The notes under the pieces: generated by a model | The model's input: only the letters and a program-made list of their open reading frames with translations | What the model was told of the DNA's origin: nothing | Databases searched by the model: none | NCBI RefSeq assembly: GCF_027571405.1 | Contig: NZ_CP092968.1 | Location: 2,688,001-2,752,000, forward strand | DNA from: Methylocystis parvus OBBP | Lineage (GTDB): Bacteria > Pseudomonadota > Alphaproteobacteria > Rhizobiales > Beijerinckiaceae | DNA: 64,000 nucleotides | Direction: 5' to 3' | Shown here: positions 54,810 through 64,000 of the stretch, in pieces | Layout of the letters: every line of letters starts with the position of its first letter | Position numbering within the stretch: position 1 is the first letter of the stretch | Translations under genes and position numbers: made by a program

Positions 54810-55264
54810 CCGACCGGCTTCAGCGCCAGCGCCTTTTCGATCTCCGGCACCGGGTGTTTCGTCAGATCCTTGTGCAGCTCGCCCGCGACCTTGCCTTGCG
54901 CCTTCACGGAGAGGTCCTTGCGGATTTCGCCGAGCGTCTTCGGCGGGGCGACGATGACGATTTCCTTCATCTCGCCGCTCTCGGCGGCCGCGTTGATGCG
55001 GTCGGCCATGGCGCGGGCGAAGCGCTCCTCCTCCAGCTCGTGCCAGTCGACATTGCCCATGGCGCTGCGCGCCTGTGCGCCGGCGGCGGGGAAAGCGCGG
55101 CCGGGCGCGTCGGAGCCCTGTTCGCGGGTCGGGGGGTTTTCGTCGACGCGCGTCTCGACGACTCTCAGGTCGAGAAGTTCAGCGTCGCCATGATTGGAGA
55201 AGAACAGCGCGCGCCGGCCATCGCCGATGAGAACCCACGCGCCATTGTGAACCGCGACTGTCAT
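54806..55264 (-). CDS. Host attachment family protein
   Basis: A 152-residue cytoplasmic protein resembling the alphaproteobacterial host-attachment protein family (originally described from Agrobacterium attachment mutants). Parts: [20 protein letters not shown], the [20 protein letters not shown] helix, and [18 protein letters not shown] with [16 protein letters not shown], an eRF1-like fold. Its 3' end overlaps trmD by 4 nt convergently. Real function probably RNA- or ribosome-related, not established. Confidence 0.82.
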   Translation of the reverse strand: MTVAVHNGAWVLIGDGRRALFFSNHGDAELLDLRVVETRVDENPPTREQGSDAPGRAFPAAGAQARSAMGNVDWHELEEERFARAMADRINAAAESGEMKEIVIVAPPKTLGEIRKDLSVKAQGKVAGELHKDLTKHPVPEIEKALALKPVG

Positions 55265-55370
55265 AGCGTCCCTCGCTCGATAAACTCACGCCAAAGATGT
55301 GGCGGCTCGCGACGGAACGGCAAGCGTGGCCTCGCGCGTCGAAAAGACGCGCCGGCCGATGATCGTCACA

Positions 55371-55658
55371 TCACGCGGCGAGTTTTTCCGGGCCGGCCTG
55401 GGCCTGCTGCATCTGGGCGGCGACCGTCTGCAGCTCCGTCGCGGGTTGATGCGGGCGGACCGCCATATGCGCCGCGCCGCGGCGCTGGATGCGCGCCTCG
55501 TTCACCGCCCAGGCGAGATAGCAGACGGCTGCGACGAAGAGCAGCGCCGTGAAAGGCTCGCCATTGCCCAGAAAGGACAGGTCGGGCGCGCATTCATTGG
55601 CGTATTCGCAAGCGTCCGACCAGTCCTGGAAATACTGTCTGACCGATTCCAACATCAT
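55371..55658 (-). CDS. Hypothetical small membrane protein
   Basis: A 95-residue protein with one transmembrane helix (about 35-55, FTALLFVAAVCYLAWAV) and a Gln/Ala-rich tail. The N-terminus (MMLESVRQYFQDWSDACEY) has two cysteines. ATG 55658 or 55655 could start it; AGGAGG is just upstream. Not recognised. Confidence 0.58.
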   Translation of the reverse strand: MMLESVRQYFQDWSDACEYANECAPDLSFLGNGEPFTALLFVAAVCYLAWAVNEARIQRRGAAHMAVRPHQPATELQTVAAQMQQAQAGPEKLAA

Positions 55659-55932
55659 GACCTCCTTGACCCTTAGCGTGGCGCAAAATTCTTGCCGACG
55701 CGTAACGAGCCCTTCCTAGCGCGATGCCGCAGCGCTGTTTGTGCGTTGCAACATATAATGCGCTCCGAAGCTTTCACCAGAGTAAAATTGATCCTGCGCC
55801 CCAAAACTATCTCAAACGATAACAGCGCGCCGCGCTAAATCGCCGCAGCGCAAAAACATTGTGCAGACGCCCAAGAAACGGCCGACAGGGATGTCGGGGA
55901 GCGGACAAAAAGCGATGTTTCGACAGCGGTGT

Positions 55933-56052
55933 CGTCATTACGAGGAGGCGAAGCCGACGAAGCATCCAGAGGCCGCCATATGGCTCTGGATTGCGTCGCG
56001 CTTTTACGAAGTCGGGTATGCCCGACTTTGAGAAAAATGCTCGCAATGACGG
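55933..56052. repeat. MITE/REP-like repeat, copy 2 (CGTCATTGCGAG type)
   Basis: It opens CGTCATTACGAGGAGGCG, includes CCATATGGCTCTGGATTGCG and GGGTATGCCCGACTT, and closes GCTCGCAATGACGG, so the ends are inverted repeats. Copy 1 is at 43534-43650. The remainder of the 452-nt gap (55659-56110) shows no gene and no other obvious structure. Confidence 0.78.
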
Positions 56053-56110
56053 AAAAAATCCCCCGCCCTTACGGGCGAGGGACGAAATCGCTTTGGAAAG
56101 GTCGAGAGGC

Positions 56111-57784
56111 TTATCCCTCCAGCAGCCTTCTCGCGATGACCTGCGCCTGAATCTCCGCCGCGCCCTCGAAAATGTTGAGGATGCGGGCGTCGCAGAGGAC
56201 GCGGGAGACCGGATATTCCAGCGCGAAGCCGTTGCCGCCGTGAATCTGCAGGGCGTTGTCCGCCGCCGCCCAGGCGACGCGGGCGCCGAGCAGCTTCGCC
56301 ATGCCGGCCTCGAGATCGCAGCGCTTGCCTTCATCCTTCTCGCGCGCGGCGAAATAGGTGATCTGGCGGGCGATGTGGATCTCCACCGCCATGGACACGA
56401 TCTTGTTGAAGACGCGCGGGAAAGCGAACAAGGGCTTGCCGAACTGGATGCGCTCCTTGGCGTATTTCAGGCCAAGGTCGAGGGCGCATTGGGCGACGCC
56501 GAGGGCGCGCGCCGCCGTCTGGATGCGGGCCGATTCGAAGGTCTCCATGAGCTGCTTGAAGCCCTTGCCCTCCTCGCCGCCGAGGAGATTTTCGGCCGGC
56601 ACCTCGAAATTGTCGAAGCCGATCTCGAACTCCTTCATGCCGCGATAGCCGAGCACCTCGATCTCGCCGCCGGTCATGCCCTTGGCCGGGAAAGGATTTT
56701 CATCCGTGCCGCGCGGCTTCTCGGCGATGAACATGGAGAGACCCTTATAGCCCTTCTCGTTCGGGTTGGTGCGGGTCAGCAGGGTCATGACGTCGGCGCG
56801 GACCGGATGGGTGATCCAGGTCTTGGCGCCCGTGACCTTGTAGACGTCGCCCTCGCGCACGGCGCGGGTGCGCAGGCCCGCGAGGTCCGAGCCGTTATTC
56901 GGCTCGGTGAAGACCGCCGTGGGAAGGATTTCGCCGGAGGCGATCCTCGGCAGGTATTTGTTCTTCTGCTCCTCCGTGCCGCCGACGAGGATCAGCTCGC
57001 CCGCGATTTCGGAGCGGGTGCCGAGCGAGCCGACGCCGATATAGGCGCGCGACAGCTCCTCGGAGACGACGCACATGGCGATCTTGCCCATGCCGGAGCC
57101 GCCATATTCCTCGGGGATCGTGAGGCCGAAGACGCCCAGTTCCGCGAGACCGCCGATCACGTCGAGCGGAATATATTCGTTCTTGGCGTGCCATTCCTGC
57201 GCGAAGGGCAGGACATTGTCGGCCGCGAATTTGCGCATCTCGCTGCGGATCGCCTCCAGCGTCTCGTCGAGGCCCGAAGCGCCGATCGTTTCGGCGGCCG
57301 AATGATGGTCGATCAGCTCGGCGAGGCGGGCGCGGTTCGCCGGCGTATTGCCCGACAGAATGAGGCGGTCGACGGAGGCCGGGCGATGGGCGGCGACCTG
57401 CTGGGCGGTGAGGCCGAAATCGGAGAGGCGGACGAATTCGCCCTGGCTCATCGGAATGCCGCCATAGACCTGGGCGAGCAGCTCGGCATAGCCGATCTGG
57501 TTCAGAAGCTCCTCGGTCTCGCCATAGGCGCCTTCGCCCTGAAGGCGTTCGGCGTAATGGATCAGCTCTTTCAGGCCCTGCACATAGGTCGCGAACCAGG
57601 AGAGGCCGTGGGCGGCGTGCTGGTCGGCCTCGATCAGCTCGTTGGACAGCTTGCCGTCCTTGGCGACGCGCGCGCGAACGCTGGCCAGGCCTTCATTGTA
57701 GAGCGCCTCGACGGCGGCGAGCGCCTCCTTGGCGTCGGAAAGCCAGCTTGCGGGTTCGAGTTTCAACGCGACGGCTGCTGTCAT
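56111..57784 (-). CDS. mcd: (2S)-methylsuccinyl-CoA dehydrogenase
   Basis: A 557-residue acyl-CoA dehydrogenase-family flavoprotein, longer than the usual 380-400. An N-terminal extension of about 155 residues (EALYNEGLASVRARVAKDGK onwards) is characteristic of methylsuccinyl-CoA dehydrogenase of the ethylmalonyl-CoA pathway. The core has GVFGLTIPEEYGGSGMGK, FTEPNNGSDLAGL, GAKTWITHP, and the C-terminal QIHGGNGFALEYPVSR with NIFEGAAEIQAQVIARRL. ATG 57784 (MTAAVALKLEP) fits the family start. The pathway regenerates glyoxylate for serine-cycle methylotrophs, in line with mcl at 46596. Confidence 0.92.
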   Translation of the reverse strand: MTAAVALKLEPASWLSDAKEALAAVEALYNEGLASVRARVAKDGKLSNELIEADQHAAHGLSWFATYVQGLKELIHYAERLQGEGAYGETEELLNQIGYAELLAQVYGGIPMSQGEFVRLSDFGLTAQQVAAHRPASVDRLILSGNTPANRARLAELIDHHSAAETIGASGLDETLEAIRSEMRKFAADNVLPFAQEWHAKNEYIPLDVIGGLAELGVFGLTIPEEYGGSGMGKIAMCVVSEELSRAYIGVGSLGTRSEIAGELILVGGTEEQKNKYLPRIASGEILPTAVFTEPNNGSDLAGLRTRAVREGDVYKVTGAKTWITHPVRADVMTLLTRTNPNEKGYKGLSMFIAEKPRGTDENPFPAKGMTGGEIEVLGYRGMKEFEIGFDNFEVPAENLLGGEEGKGFKQLMETFESARIQTAARALGVAQCALDLGLKYAKERIQFGKPLFAFPRVFNKIVSMAVEIHIARQITYFAAREKDEGKRCDLEAGMAKLLGARVAWAAADNALQIHGGNGFALEYPVSRVLCDARILNIFEGAAEIQAQVIARRLLEG

Positions 57785-57961
57785 CGAGAGTTTCCTAGCG
57801 GAATGAGGCCCCTTCGGGCTGTGGAAATTTGGTTCTACATGCCGCCATTTCGCCTGCGACGCAACAGGACTCGCCTGCGCCGCTTCATCGCGGGCGAACG
57901 GGGCCGCGCGCCCGCGCAAGGACAAAGTAAACCCGCCTTCAGCGCCGCGCGACCGCAGCGA

Positions 57962-59308
57962 TCACGCGGGCGAGACGATGAGCGGCAGCCCGCGTCGCGG
58001 CCGGTTGGAGATATTGGGCTGCAGATCGGGCTTGAAGCCCTCCACGGTCTTGAAGACGCAAGCCCGCACGAGCGTCGCCAGCACCGTCGTCATCTCCAGC
58101 ATCGCGAAGCTCATGCCGATGCAGATGCGCGGCCCGCCGCCGAAAGGCAGATAGGCGTAGCGATGGCGCGCCTTCGCCGCGTCGGGCGCGAAACGCTCGG
58201 GATCAAAGCCCAGAGGATCGGGCCAGAGCTTCTCGTTCCGATGCAGCGCCCAGATGGCGATGACGACCTGCGCGCCTTTTTCGACCGGGCGTCCGCCCAG
58301 AATCGTCGCGTCGCGCGGCTGGCGCGAAATGGCGCCGACGGGCGAGAAGAGTCGCATCGATTCCTGCAAAACCCGCCTGGTGAAAACAAGACCCTCGATT
58401 TCGTCCCGGCCGATCGGGCCGTCGCCCGCGACTTCTCGGATCTCCGCGCGCAACCGCTCCTGCGTCGCCTGATCCTTGGCGACGAGCCAGAGCGTCCAGG
58501 CCAGCGCGGTCGCCGCCGTCTCGTGGCCGGCCGAAATGAAGGTGAAGAGATTGGCGAGCAGCTCCCTATCGTTCATGGCCCGGCCGGTCTCCGGATCGCG
58601 CGCCTTGATGAGGAGCGAGAGAATGTCGCCGCCTTTGTCCGCGCCCCCGCGCGCCGCGATGAGCCGCGCGGTCTCGCGCCGCAGATAGCGCGTCGCGAGA
58701 TGCATTTTCAGGAAGCCGGGATGCGGAACGAATTTCGGCAGGCCCAAGGCCGCGAGCAGGAATTGCCAGGAAAAGCCCGAAAAGGCGTCCGTCTCGGCGG
58801 CCAGAAATCTGTCGCGGTCCACCGCCTCGGCGTCGCCGATCACCGCGCGCAGGATCACGTCGAAAGCGACGCCCATCATCGCCTGGGCGACGTCGATTCG
58901 CGCGGTTCCCGCACGTCGCCACGATTGCGCCTGACGCTCGGCGCAATCGAAGAAGATCGGCGTCAAAGCGAGAAGGTTCTCATGCCGGAAGGCGGGCGCC
59001 GCGGCGCGCCGCTGCCAGCGCCAATGCGCGCCCTTGGCCAGAAACAGCCCCTGCGGATCGACGACATTGGAAAGCGCCTGCGGGGTGATGCGGTCGCGCG
59101 GAAAAAACTCCGCGCGCGTCGTCAGCACCTCTTCGATCAGGTCCGGATCGGTGAGGAAAAGCGTCTCCGGCCGGTTCAGCCTTTTGAAGCCGGCGACGCC
59201 TTCGCGATAGGCCTCGGGCGGGAAATTTTCGAGATAATTTCGGACATAGGCCCGAAGTGAGGGCTCAGCGCGCGGCTCGAAGGGCTGAAAATCAGGATCG
59301 TGAAACAT
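57962..59308 (-). CDS. Cytochrome P450 (copy A)
   Basis: A 448-residue soluble bacterial P450 monooxygenase. The I-helix oxygen-binding motif is AGHETAATALAW (near 253-264), the ExxR motif is in LQESMRLFSPVG, and the heme-thiolate loop is FGGGPRICIGMSFAM with the cysteine near 394. It is full length. A related P450 lies at 63181-64000; both share the heme loop and the C-terminal RP..GLPL ending. Substrate unknown; no ferredoxin or reductase gene is nearby. Confidence 0.94.
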   Translation of the reverse strand: MFHDPDFQPFEPRAEPSLRAYVRNYLENFPPEAYREGVAGFKRLNRPETLFLTDPDLIEEVLTTRAEFFPRDRITPQALSNVVDPQGLFLAKGAHWRWQRRAAAPAFRHENLLALTPIFFDCAERQAQSWRRAGTARIDVAQAMMGVAFDVILRAVIGDAEAVDRDRFLAAETDAFSGFSWQFLLAALGLPKFVPHPGFLKMHLATRYLRRETARLIAARGGADKGGDILSLLIKARDPETGRAMNDRELLANLFTFISAGHETAATALAWTLWLVAKDQATQERLRAEIREVAGDGPIGRDEIEGLVFTRRVLQESMRLFSPVGAISRQPRDATILGGRPVEKGAQVVIAIWALHRNEKLWPDPLGFDPERFAPDAAKARHRYAYLPFGGGPRICIGMSFAMLEMTTVLATLVRACVFKTVEGFKPDLQPNISNRPRRGLPLIVSPA

Positions 59309-59388
59309 GGGCGAAACCTTTCCGGTCCGAACGCCTCGGCGTCACATGAACCGGAATTGCCGCAAGACAATGGCTACGGCCTCACGGG

Positions 59389-60807
59389 CTACGGCCTCAC
59401 GCGGCGCAAACCTCTCATTGCGAGGAACGAAAGAAGCAGGGTCGATATCGCAACGCCCATGAGCGGCGCGGCGATATCGGCGGCGGCTGTTTCGCCCCTC
59501 TCGGCGAAGCGCGGCAAGGAATCGTAATCCGCCTGCGTCATCGGCGCGGCGGCTTTGGCGCGGGAGAGGAAGAAATCGCGCCATTCGACATGAAAAACGG
59601 CGATCGAATCGAGAAAGCCGCGATAGCGCGTCTCGCTGGCGCCCGCGACGCCGGCCAGCGCGCGGTAGGTCAATAGAGCGGGAGACAGGAAGCCGAGCCG
59701 GTCGGCCAGAGCGCGCTGGCGCGCGAGCTGCGCGTCATGCGCCGCGATGACGCTTTCGACGCGCTGAAAGGCGGCCTCCTGCGTCGCGAGGCGCCGGAGA
59801 GTCCCCTCCCGCGCGCGGTCGCGCTTCTCGCCCGGATGCTCGTCGACATAGCGCGCAAGCGCGGCGTCGCGTTCCTTGTCCGCGTCGGTCGAGGCGGCGC
59901 GGGCGGCGAGAACCATATCGAGGCGCGAAGGCGCGGGATGAGCGTAGCCAGCAAGGCTGTTGATCCCCGCCGGCGCCAGCATGGTCACGAGGACAAAGGC
60001 GCAAATGAGCGTCAGGGCGTTGAAGGCGGAGCTTTTCCCGAGCCCGTCGACGGCGGAGGCGAGCGCCGCCCAGAACAGGCCATAGATCAGGATGATCGAC
60101 GTCAGCGCGGCGAAGGCGCCGGAGGCGAGGACGCTCGCGCCGGCGAAGGCGCCGACGCCGACGGCTGTCGCGAGCAGCGTCACGCCGATGGGCGCGAGAA
60201 TGCGCGCGGCGAATTTTCCGGCCAGCGCCGCGCCGGGCCTGCGCGCCGAGGCGAGCGTCATGGAGAGCGTTCCCTGCTCGCGTTCGCCCGCGAGCAGATT
60301 GAAGGCCAGCGCCAGAATGACGAGCGGATAGACGAAGACGACGACAAAGGCGAGATCGGCGGAGCCGCTCATGAGATTGGCGGGATTTTCGATTTCGTCG
60401 GCATAGAGAAAGCCGTCTTTCGATCCTGTCGTCACCTTGACGACCGGCGGAAAGAGATCGCTCTGTCCGACGGCCGCAAGCGCAAGGGGCGAGAGCGCGA
60501 GCGCCGCGACGCGCGCCGCCGGACCGCCGCCCATATAGGCGGCGTTGCGCGGATCGCGATAGGGCGGCGGATCGTCCGCCGTTTCGCCCTTCTCCAATTT
60601 TGCGAGCGTTTTCCGAAGCCCCTCGAGGCGCTGCGCTTCCTCCCCGCGCGCGGCCGCCACGAGAGCTTTTTGCGCCTCGACGCGCGCGGCGCCGGAGAAG
60701 AGCGCGAAGAGGATCGCGGCGACGAGCGCGACGAGCGCGAGCCAAACGGCGCGCTCGCGCAGGAGGATGCGCGCCTCGAAGCGCAGCCCGGCGAGAAAGG
60801 CGCTCAT
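59389..60807 (-). CDS. ABC-2 transporter permease (DUF3526-like)
   Basis: A 472-residue membrane permease with an N-terminal helix (about 18-40), a large external domain (about 45-170), then five more helices clustered from about 180 to 330 and a terminal helix (about 445-465). GEREQGTLSMTLASARRPGA is the cytoplasmic coupling motif shared by ABC-2/gliding-type permeases. ATG 60807 overlaps the stop of the next gene upstream (ATGA at 60804-60807), so it is the last gene of a three-gene operon. Confidence 0.86.
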   Translation of the reverse strand: MSAFLAGLRFEARILLRERAVWLALVALVAAILFALFSGAARVEAQKALVAAARGEEAQRLEGLRKTLAKLEKGETADDPPPYRDPRNAAYMGGGPAARVAALALSPLALAAVGQSDLFPPVVKVTTGSKDGFLYADEIENPANLMSGSADLAFVVVFVYPLVILALAFNLLAGEREQGTLSMTLASARRPGAALAGKFAARILAPIGVTLLATAVGVGAFAGASVLASGAFAALTSIILIYGLFWAALASAVDGLGKSSAFNALTLICAFVLVTMLAPAGINSLAGYAHPAPSRLDMVLAARAASTDADKERDAALARYVDEHPGEKRDRAREGTLRRLATQEAAFQRVESVIAAHDAQLARQRALADRLGFLSPALLTYRALAGVAGASETRYRGFLDSIAVFHVEWRDFFLSRAKAAAPMTQADYDSLPRFAERGETAAADIAAPLMGVAISTLLLSFLAMRGLRRVRP

Positions 60808-62278
60808 AGCGGCTTCAACCGGCGAATGGCGAAAAGCGCGAAAGCGACGGTGAGCCCAAGCCAGCCGACAAGGCCCGCCATCGCCTCGCCGCTTCCCGAC
60901 AATGCGAAGCCCGCCGTCGGCGCGCGATAGGAGAAGGCGGCGATGCGCTTCCACAATTCCGGACCCGCGACGTAATCCGCGTCGCGCTGGAAATGGATGA
61001 TGTTGTCGCTCACCTCGTTCTGTATGTCGCGGCGATGCGCTTCCGCGGCCGTCGCGAAATCGAATTGCGCGCGGCTGTCCGAGCCCGCAAAGGCCATGGA
61101 GAAAGGCTGCAGCGCGAGGAGCGGGAACAGAAAGCCCGCGCTCCCGCGCAGCGCGTCCTGTCTGTCGTAAGCCGCCTGAAGCGCGCCGAAATGCTCGTCG
61201 AAAATGACGTAGCCGTTCTCGTCGTCCTTCCGCAGGGAAAGGCCGCGAAAGCTCACCGGCAGGTCCTTCACATTCGTTACGCCGTATTTTTTGAGCGTTT
61301 CGTCGCGAAAGGCGACAAAGGCCGGATGCGTCTCGTCATGGCCGAACGTCCTGGCCTTGTCCTTTGCGACCCCCGCCCGAAATTCCTGCGCGGTCGGCGT
61401 CGGCGCGAGGCCGCGGGCGATATCGCTCGCAAGGCGCGGGGCGAGGAAGGAATTGACGAGCCAGAAGGCCAGCAGCGCGACGAGCGCCGCGCGGCTCGAT
61501 GTCGCGAGGGCCGAGACGCCGAGCGCGAGAAAGGCGAAGCCCGAAAGATAGACCGCATAGCCGATCACGAGCGCGCCGAGGCGCAGGAACTGATCGGCGA
61601 GCGAAAATTTGGTCGCATCCGTCAGCAGCGCGACGGCGAGGGCGGCGCCGATGACGGCCGGCGCGAGCAAAGCGGCGCTCGCGCCGATCAGCGCCAGCGC
61701 CTTGCCGGCGAGAAGGTCGCGCGGGCGCGCGCCGAGGCTGAGCAATTGTTTCAGCGTGCCGGCCTCGCGCTCGCCGGAAAAACCGGCGAAGCCCGCCAGC
61801 AGCACGATAAGCGGCGCGACCGTCTGCAAAATATAAGCGAGCGACAGACCGCCGAGACGCGCCGCCGCGCCACCGTCTCTCGCGGGACGGAACTGCGCCT
61901 CGTTCTGCTTATGCGCTTCGAGCCAGACGGCCGAGCCCACATAAGGATCGACGCCGGGATCGGCGAGCGAGAGCGGGCTCAAGGGCTTGAAGGCGTATTG
62001 GCCGAAATGGGCCGCGGCGTGCGGATTCTTGGCGCTCTGGCCCATCCAGAGCGCGCGGTCGGCCTCCGCCGCGGCGGCGCGTTCGCGCGCGAGGCGGGCG
62101 TTTTCGGCGGCCCCGAAGCCGAGCGCCGCGAGCATCAGCAGCGCGGTGAAGACAAATAACGCGAGCAGGCGCCGGTCGCGGCGCATCTCCGTCCATTCCT
62201 TGGCCGCGACGGCGCGGACGATGCGGGCGTGCGCCGGCGTCGGCGCGGTTCTGGAGAGTGGGCCGATGGCGAAATCGC

Positions 62279-62282
<4 letters not shown>
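60804..62282 (-). CDS. ABC-2 transporter permease (DUF3526-like), second subunit
   Basis: A 492-residue paralogue of the adjacent permease: one N-terminal helix (RLLALFVFTALLMLAALGFG), a long external segment, helices from about 155 to 290, another soluble segment, and a final helix (GLVGWLGLTVAFALFAIRRL). The GEREAGTLKQLLSLGARPRD coupling motif is near residue 170. Starts at ATG 62282, overlapping the ATPase gene stop by 4 nt. The two permeases would form a heterodimer with the ATPase. Confidence 0.86.
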
Positions 62283-63022
<740 letters not shown>

Positions 63023-63180
63023 GCCGCACCTTTCATGACGTCAAGCGCGCGTGGCCTCGCGCAGGCGCCAGTATGAGAAACGGCGATAAGCTGCATCGCG
63101 TCTGGGATTTGGTCAAGCGCGGGGGTCGATGCTGCGGTCGATGACGATAGGGCTGGAGCGACGCATCATCGCGGGCTTGA

Positions 63181-64000
63181 TCAATTGGCGGTCGGTTTGA
63201 TCGCTTCGACGAAGAGCGGCAGGCCGCCCTTGGGCCGCAGCGTGAAATCCGGAGAAAGCTCGATGCGCGGGCCGGGGACAGGGGTGAAGCGAAAATCGCG
63301 TATGAGCGCCGCCAGGATCGTCGTCATTTCCAGCATCGCGAAGCTCATGCCGATGCAGATGCGCGGGCCGGCCCCGAAGGGCATGTAGGCGCAACGATGG
63401 CGCCCTTTCGCCTTTTCGGGCGCGAAGCGGTCCGGGTCGAAAGCATTTGGCTCATCCCATAGCTTTTCGTGGCGATGCAGCGCCCAGATCGCCACATAGA
63501 TCGGCTCCTTCTTGAGAACCTTGTAAGGCCCGAGCGTCGTGTCCTCTCGCGGCTGGCGCCCGAGCGCGGCGACGGGCGGAAAGAGTCGCATGGCTTCCTG
63601 GATGACCTGCCGCGCGAAGGGCAGGTTTTCGACCGCATTACGATCGATGTCGGATTCGCCGACGACGTCGCGAACCTCGTTTCGCAAACGCTCCTGCGAC
63701 GCCTGGTCCTTGGCGAGCAGCCAGAGACTCCACGCAAGCGCAACGGCGGAGGTTTCGTGTCCGGCCACCATCAATCCGTAAAGATTGGAGATGAGTTCGC
63801 CATCCGTCAGCATGCGCCCGGTTTCTGGGTCCTTCGCCGAAAGCAGCAAATCGAGAATGGCAGGCGCATGGGCGTGGCCGGCGAGTCGCCGCTCGGCGAC
63901 AAGGCGCGCCGTCTCGGCATAGAGATATCGCAACTTCCGGTCGATCTCTCGCGATCCGGGGAAGGGCAGCCATTTCGGAAGTCCGAGAAGCGCATAGAAG
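63181..64000 (-). CDS. Cytochrome P450 (copy B), N-terminus beyond window
   Basis: The visible 272 residues start in the window's last bases (FYALLGLPKWLPFPGSREID) and run to the stop at 63181. They contain the I-helix AGHETSAVALAW, the ExxR motif in QEAMRLFPPVA, and the heme loop FGAGPRICIGMSFAM. It is closely similar to the P450 at 57962-59308 throughout, for instance AKDQASQERLR against AKDQATQERLR, indicating paralogues. The start codon lies past position 64000. Confidence 0.92.
   Translation of the reverse strand, partial: FYALLGLPKWLPFPGSREIDRKLRYLYAETARLVAERRLAGHAHAPAILDLLLSAKDPETGRMLTDGELISNLYGLMVAGHETSAVALAWSLWLLAKDQASQERLRNEVRDVVGESDIDRNAVENLPFARQVIQEAMRLFPPVAALGRQPREDTTLGPYKVLKKEPIYVAIWALHRHEKLWDEPNAFDPDRFAPEKAKGRHRCAYMPFGAGPRICIGMSFAMLEMTTILAALIRDFRFTPVPGPRIELSPDFTLRPKGGLPLFVEAIKPTAN

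Noticed and set aside
55859..59260. 1133-codon plus-strand ORF
   Set aside because: It is antisense to mcd and the P450 gene; a shadow of GC-rich codon usage.

Overview
The window looks like the chromosome of a high-GC alphaproteobacterial methylotroph, most likely a type II methanotroph-like Methylocystaceae/Beijerinckiaceae member. This is inferred from gene content, not from a marker gene. The main pointers are malyl-CoA lyase (serine cycle, 46596-47639), methylsuccinyl-CoA dehydrogenase (ethylmalonyl-CoA pathway, 56111-57784), an ExoR-like Sel1 protein, a TIGR02301 protein and a MetF/MetH operon led by an ArsR-methyltransferase. No rRNA, tRNA, CRISPR array or intact insertion sequence was seen.

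Region 1 (1-15.9 kb) is the most coherent block and reads as a reactive-sulfur island. It holds an RND efflux pair, a small HiPIP, a BigR/SqrR-type persulfide-sensing ArsR repressor with both sensor cysteines, a DUF2892 membrane protein, a Crp/Fnr regulator and sulfide:quinone oxidoreductase. A cytochrome bd operon follows, with two tiny subunits (CydP-like at 7705-7866, CydX-like at 10657-10854). Then come a second DUF2892 protein, an HMA/SafE-like/cupredoxin/LysM fusion, a cytochrome c', exonuclease III, and a divergent TSUP exporter and persulfide dioxygenase. Three near-identical operators (TATATTC-N8-TAAWTTA, at 4491, 4996 and 6297) tie the RND pump, the repressor and SQR into one predicted regulon.

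Region 2 (15.9-31.9 kb) is mostly core metabolism: an ExoR-like protein, a cytochrome c, QueE and QueD, a long CoA-transferase, ArsR-methyltransferase/MetF/MetH with overlapping ends, CstA (one-base frameshift) with YbdD, an AraC/GyrI-like regulator, and a uracil-DNA-glycosylase-like protein that lacks the usual motif 2 and whose C-terminus is encoded by a palindromic repeat.

Region 3 (32-47.7 kb) holds IspG, a TacA/TacT-type toxin-antitoxin pair, a DnaJ-type co-chaperone, an Nramp transporter, a phosphatase-Nudix fusion, PdxH, a B12-binding radical SAM protein, DUF983, small secreted proteins including an SH3-like ORF with an internal signal peptide, a dicarboxylate symporter and malyl-CoA lyase.

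Region 4 (47.8-55.7 kb) contains a DUF1877 protein and a lower-GC accessory patch with a decayed transposase end and an unusual small-protein/GNAT pair. The ffh-rpsP-rimM-trmD translation cluster follows, interrupted by two reversed genes. Region 5 (55.9-64 kb) carries methylsuccinyl-CoA dehydrogenase and two related cytochromes P450 flanking a three-gene ABC-2 transporter operon. Palindromic G/C-rich repeats of several types are scattered between genes throughout.
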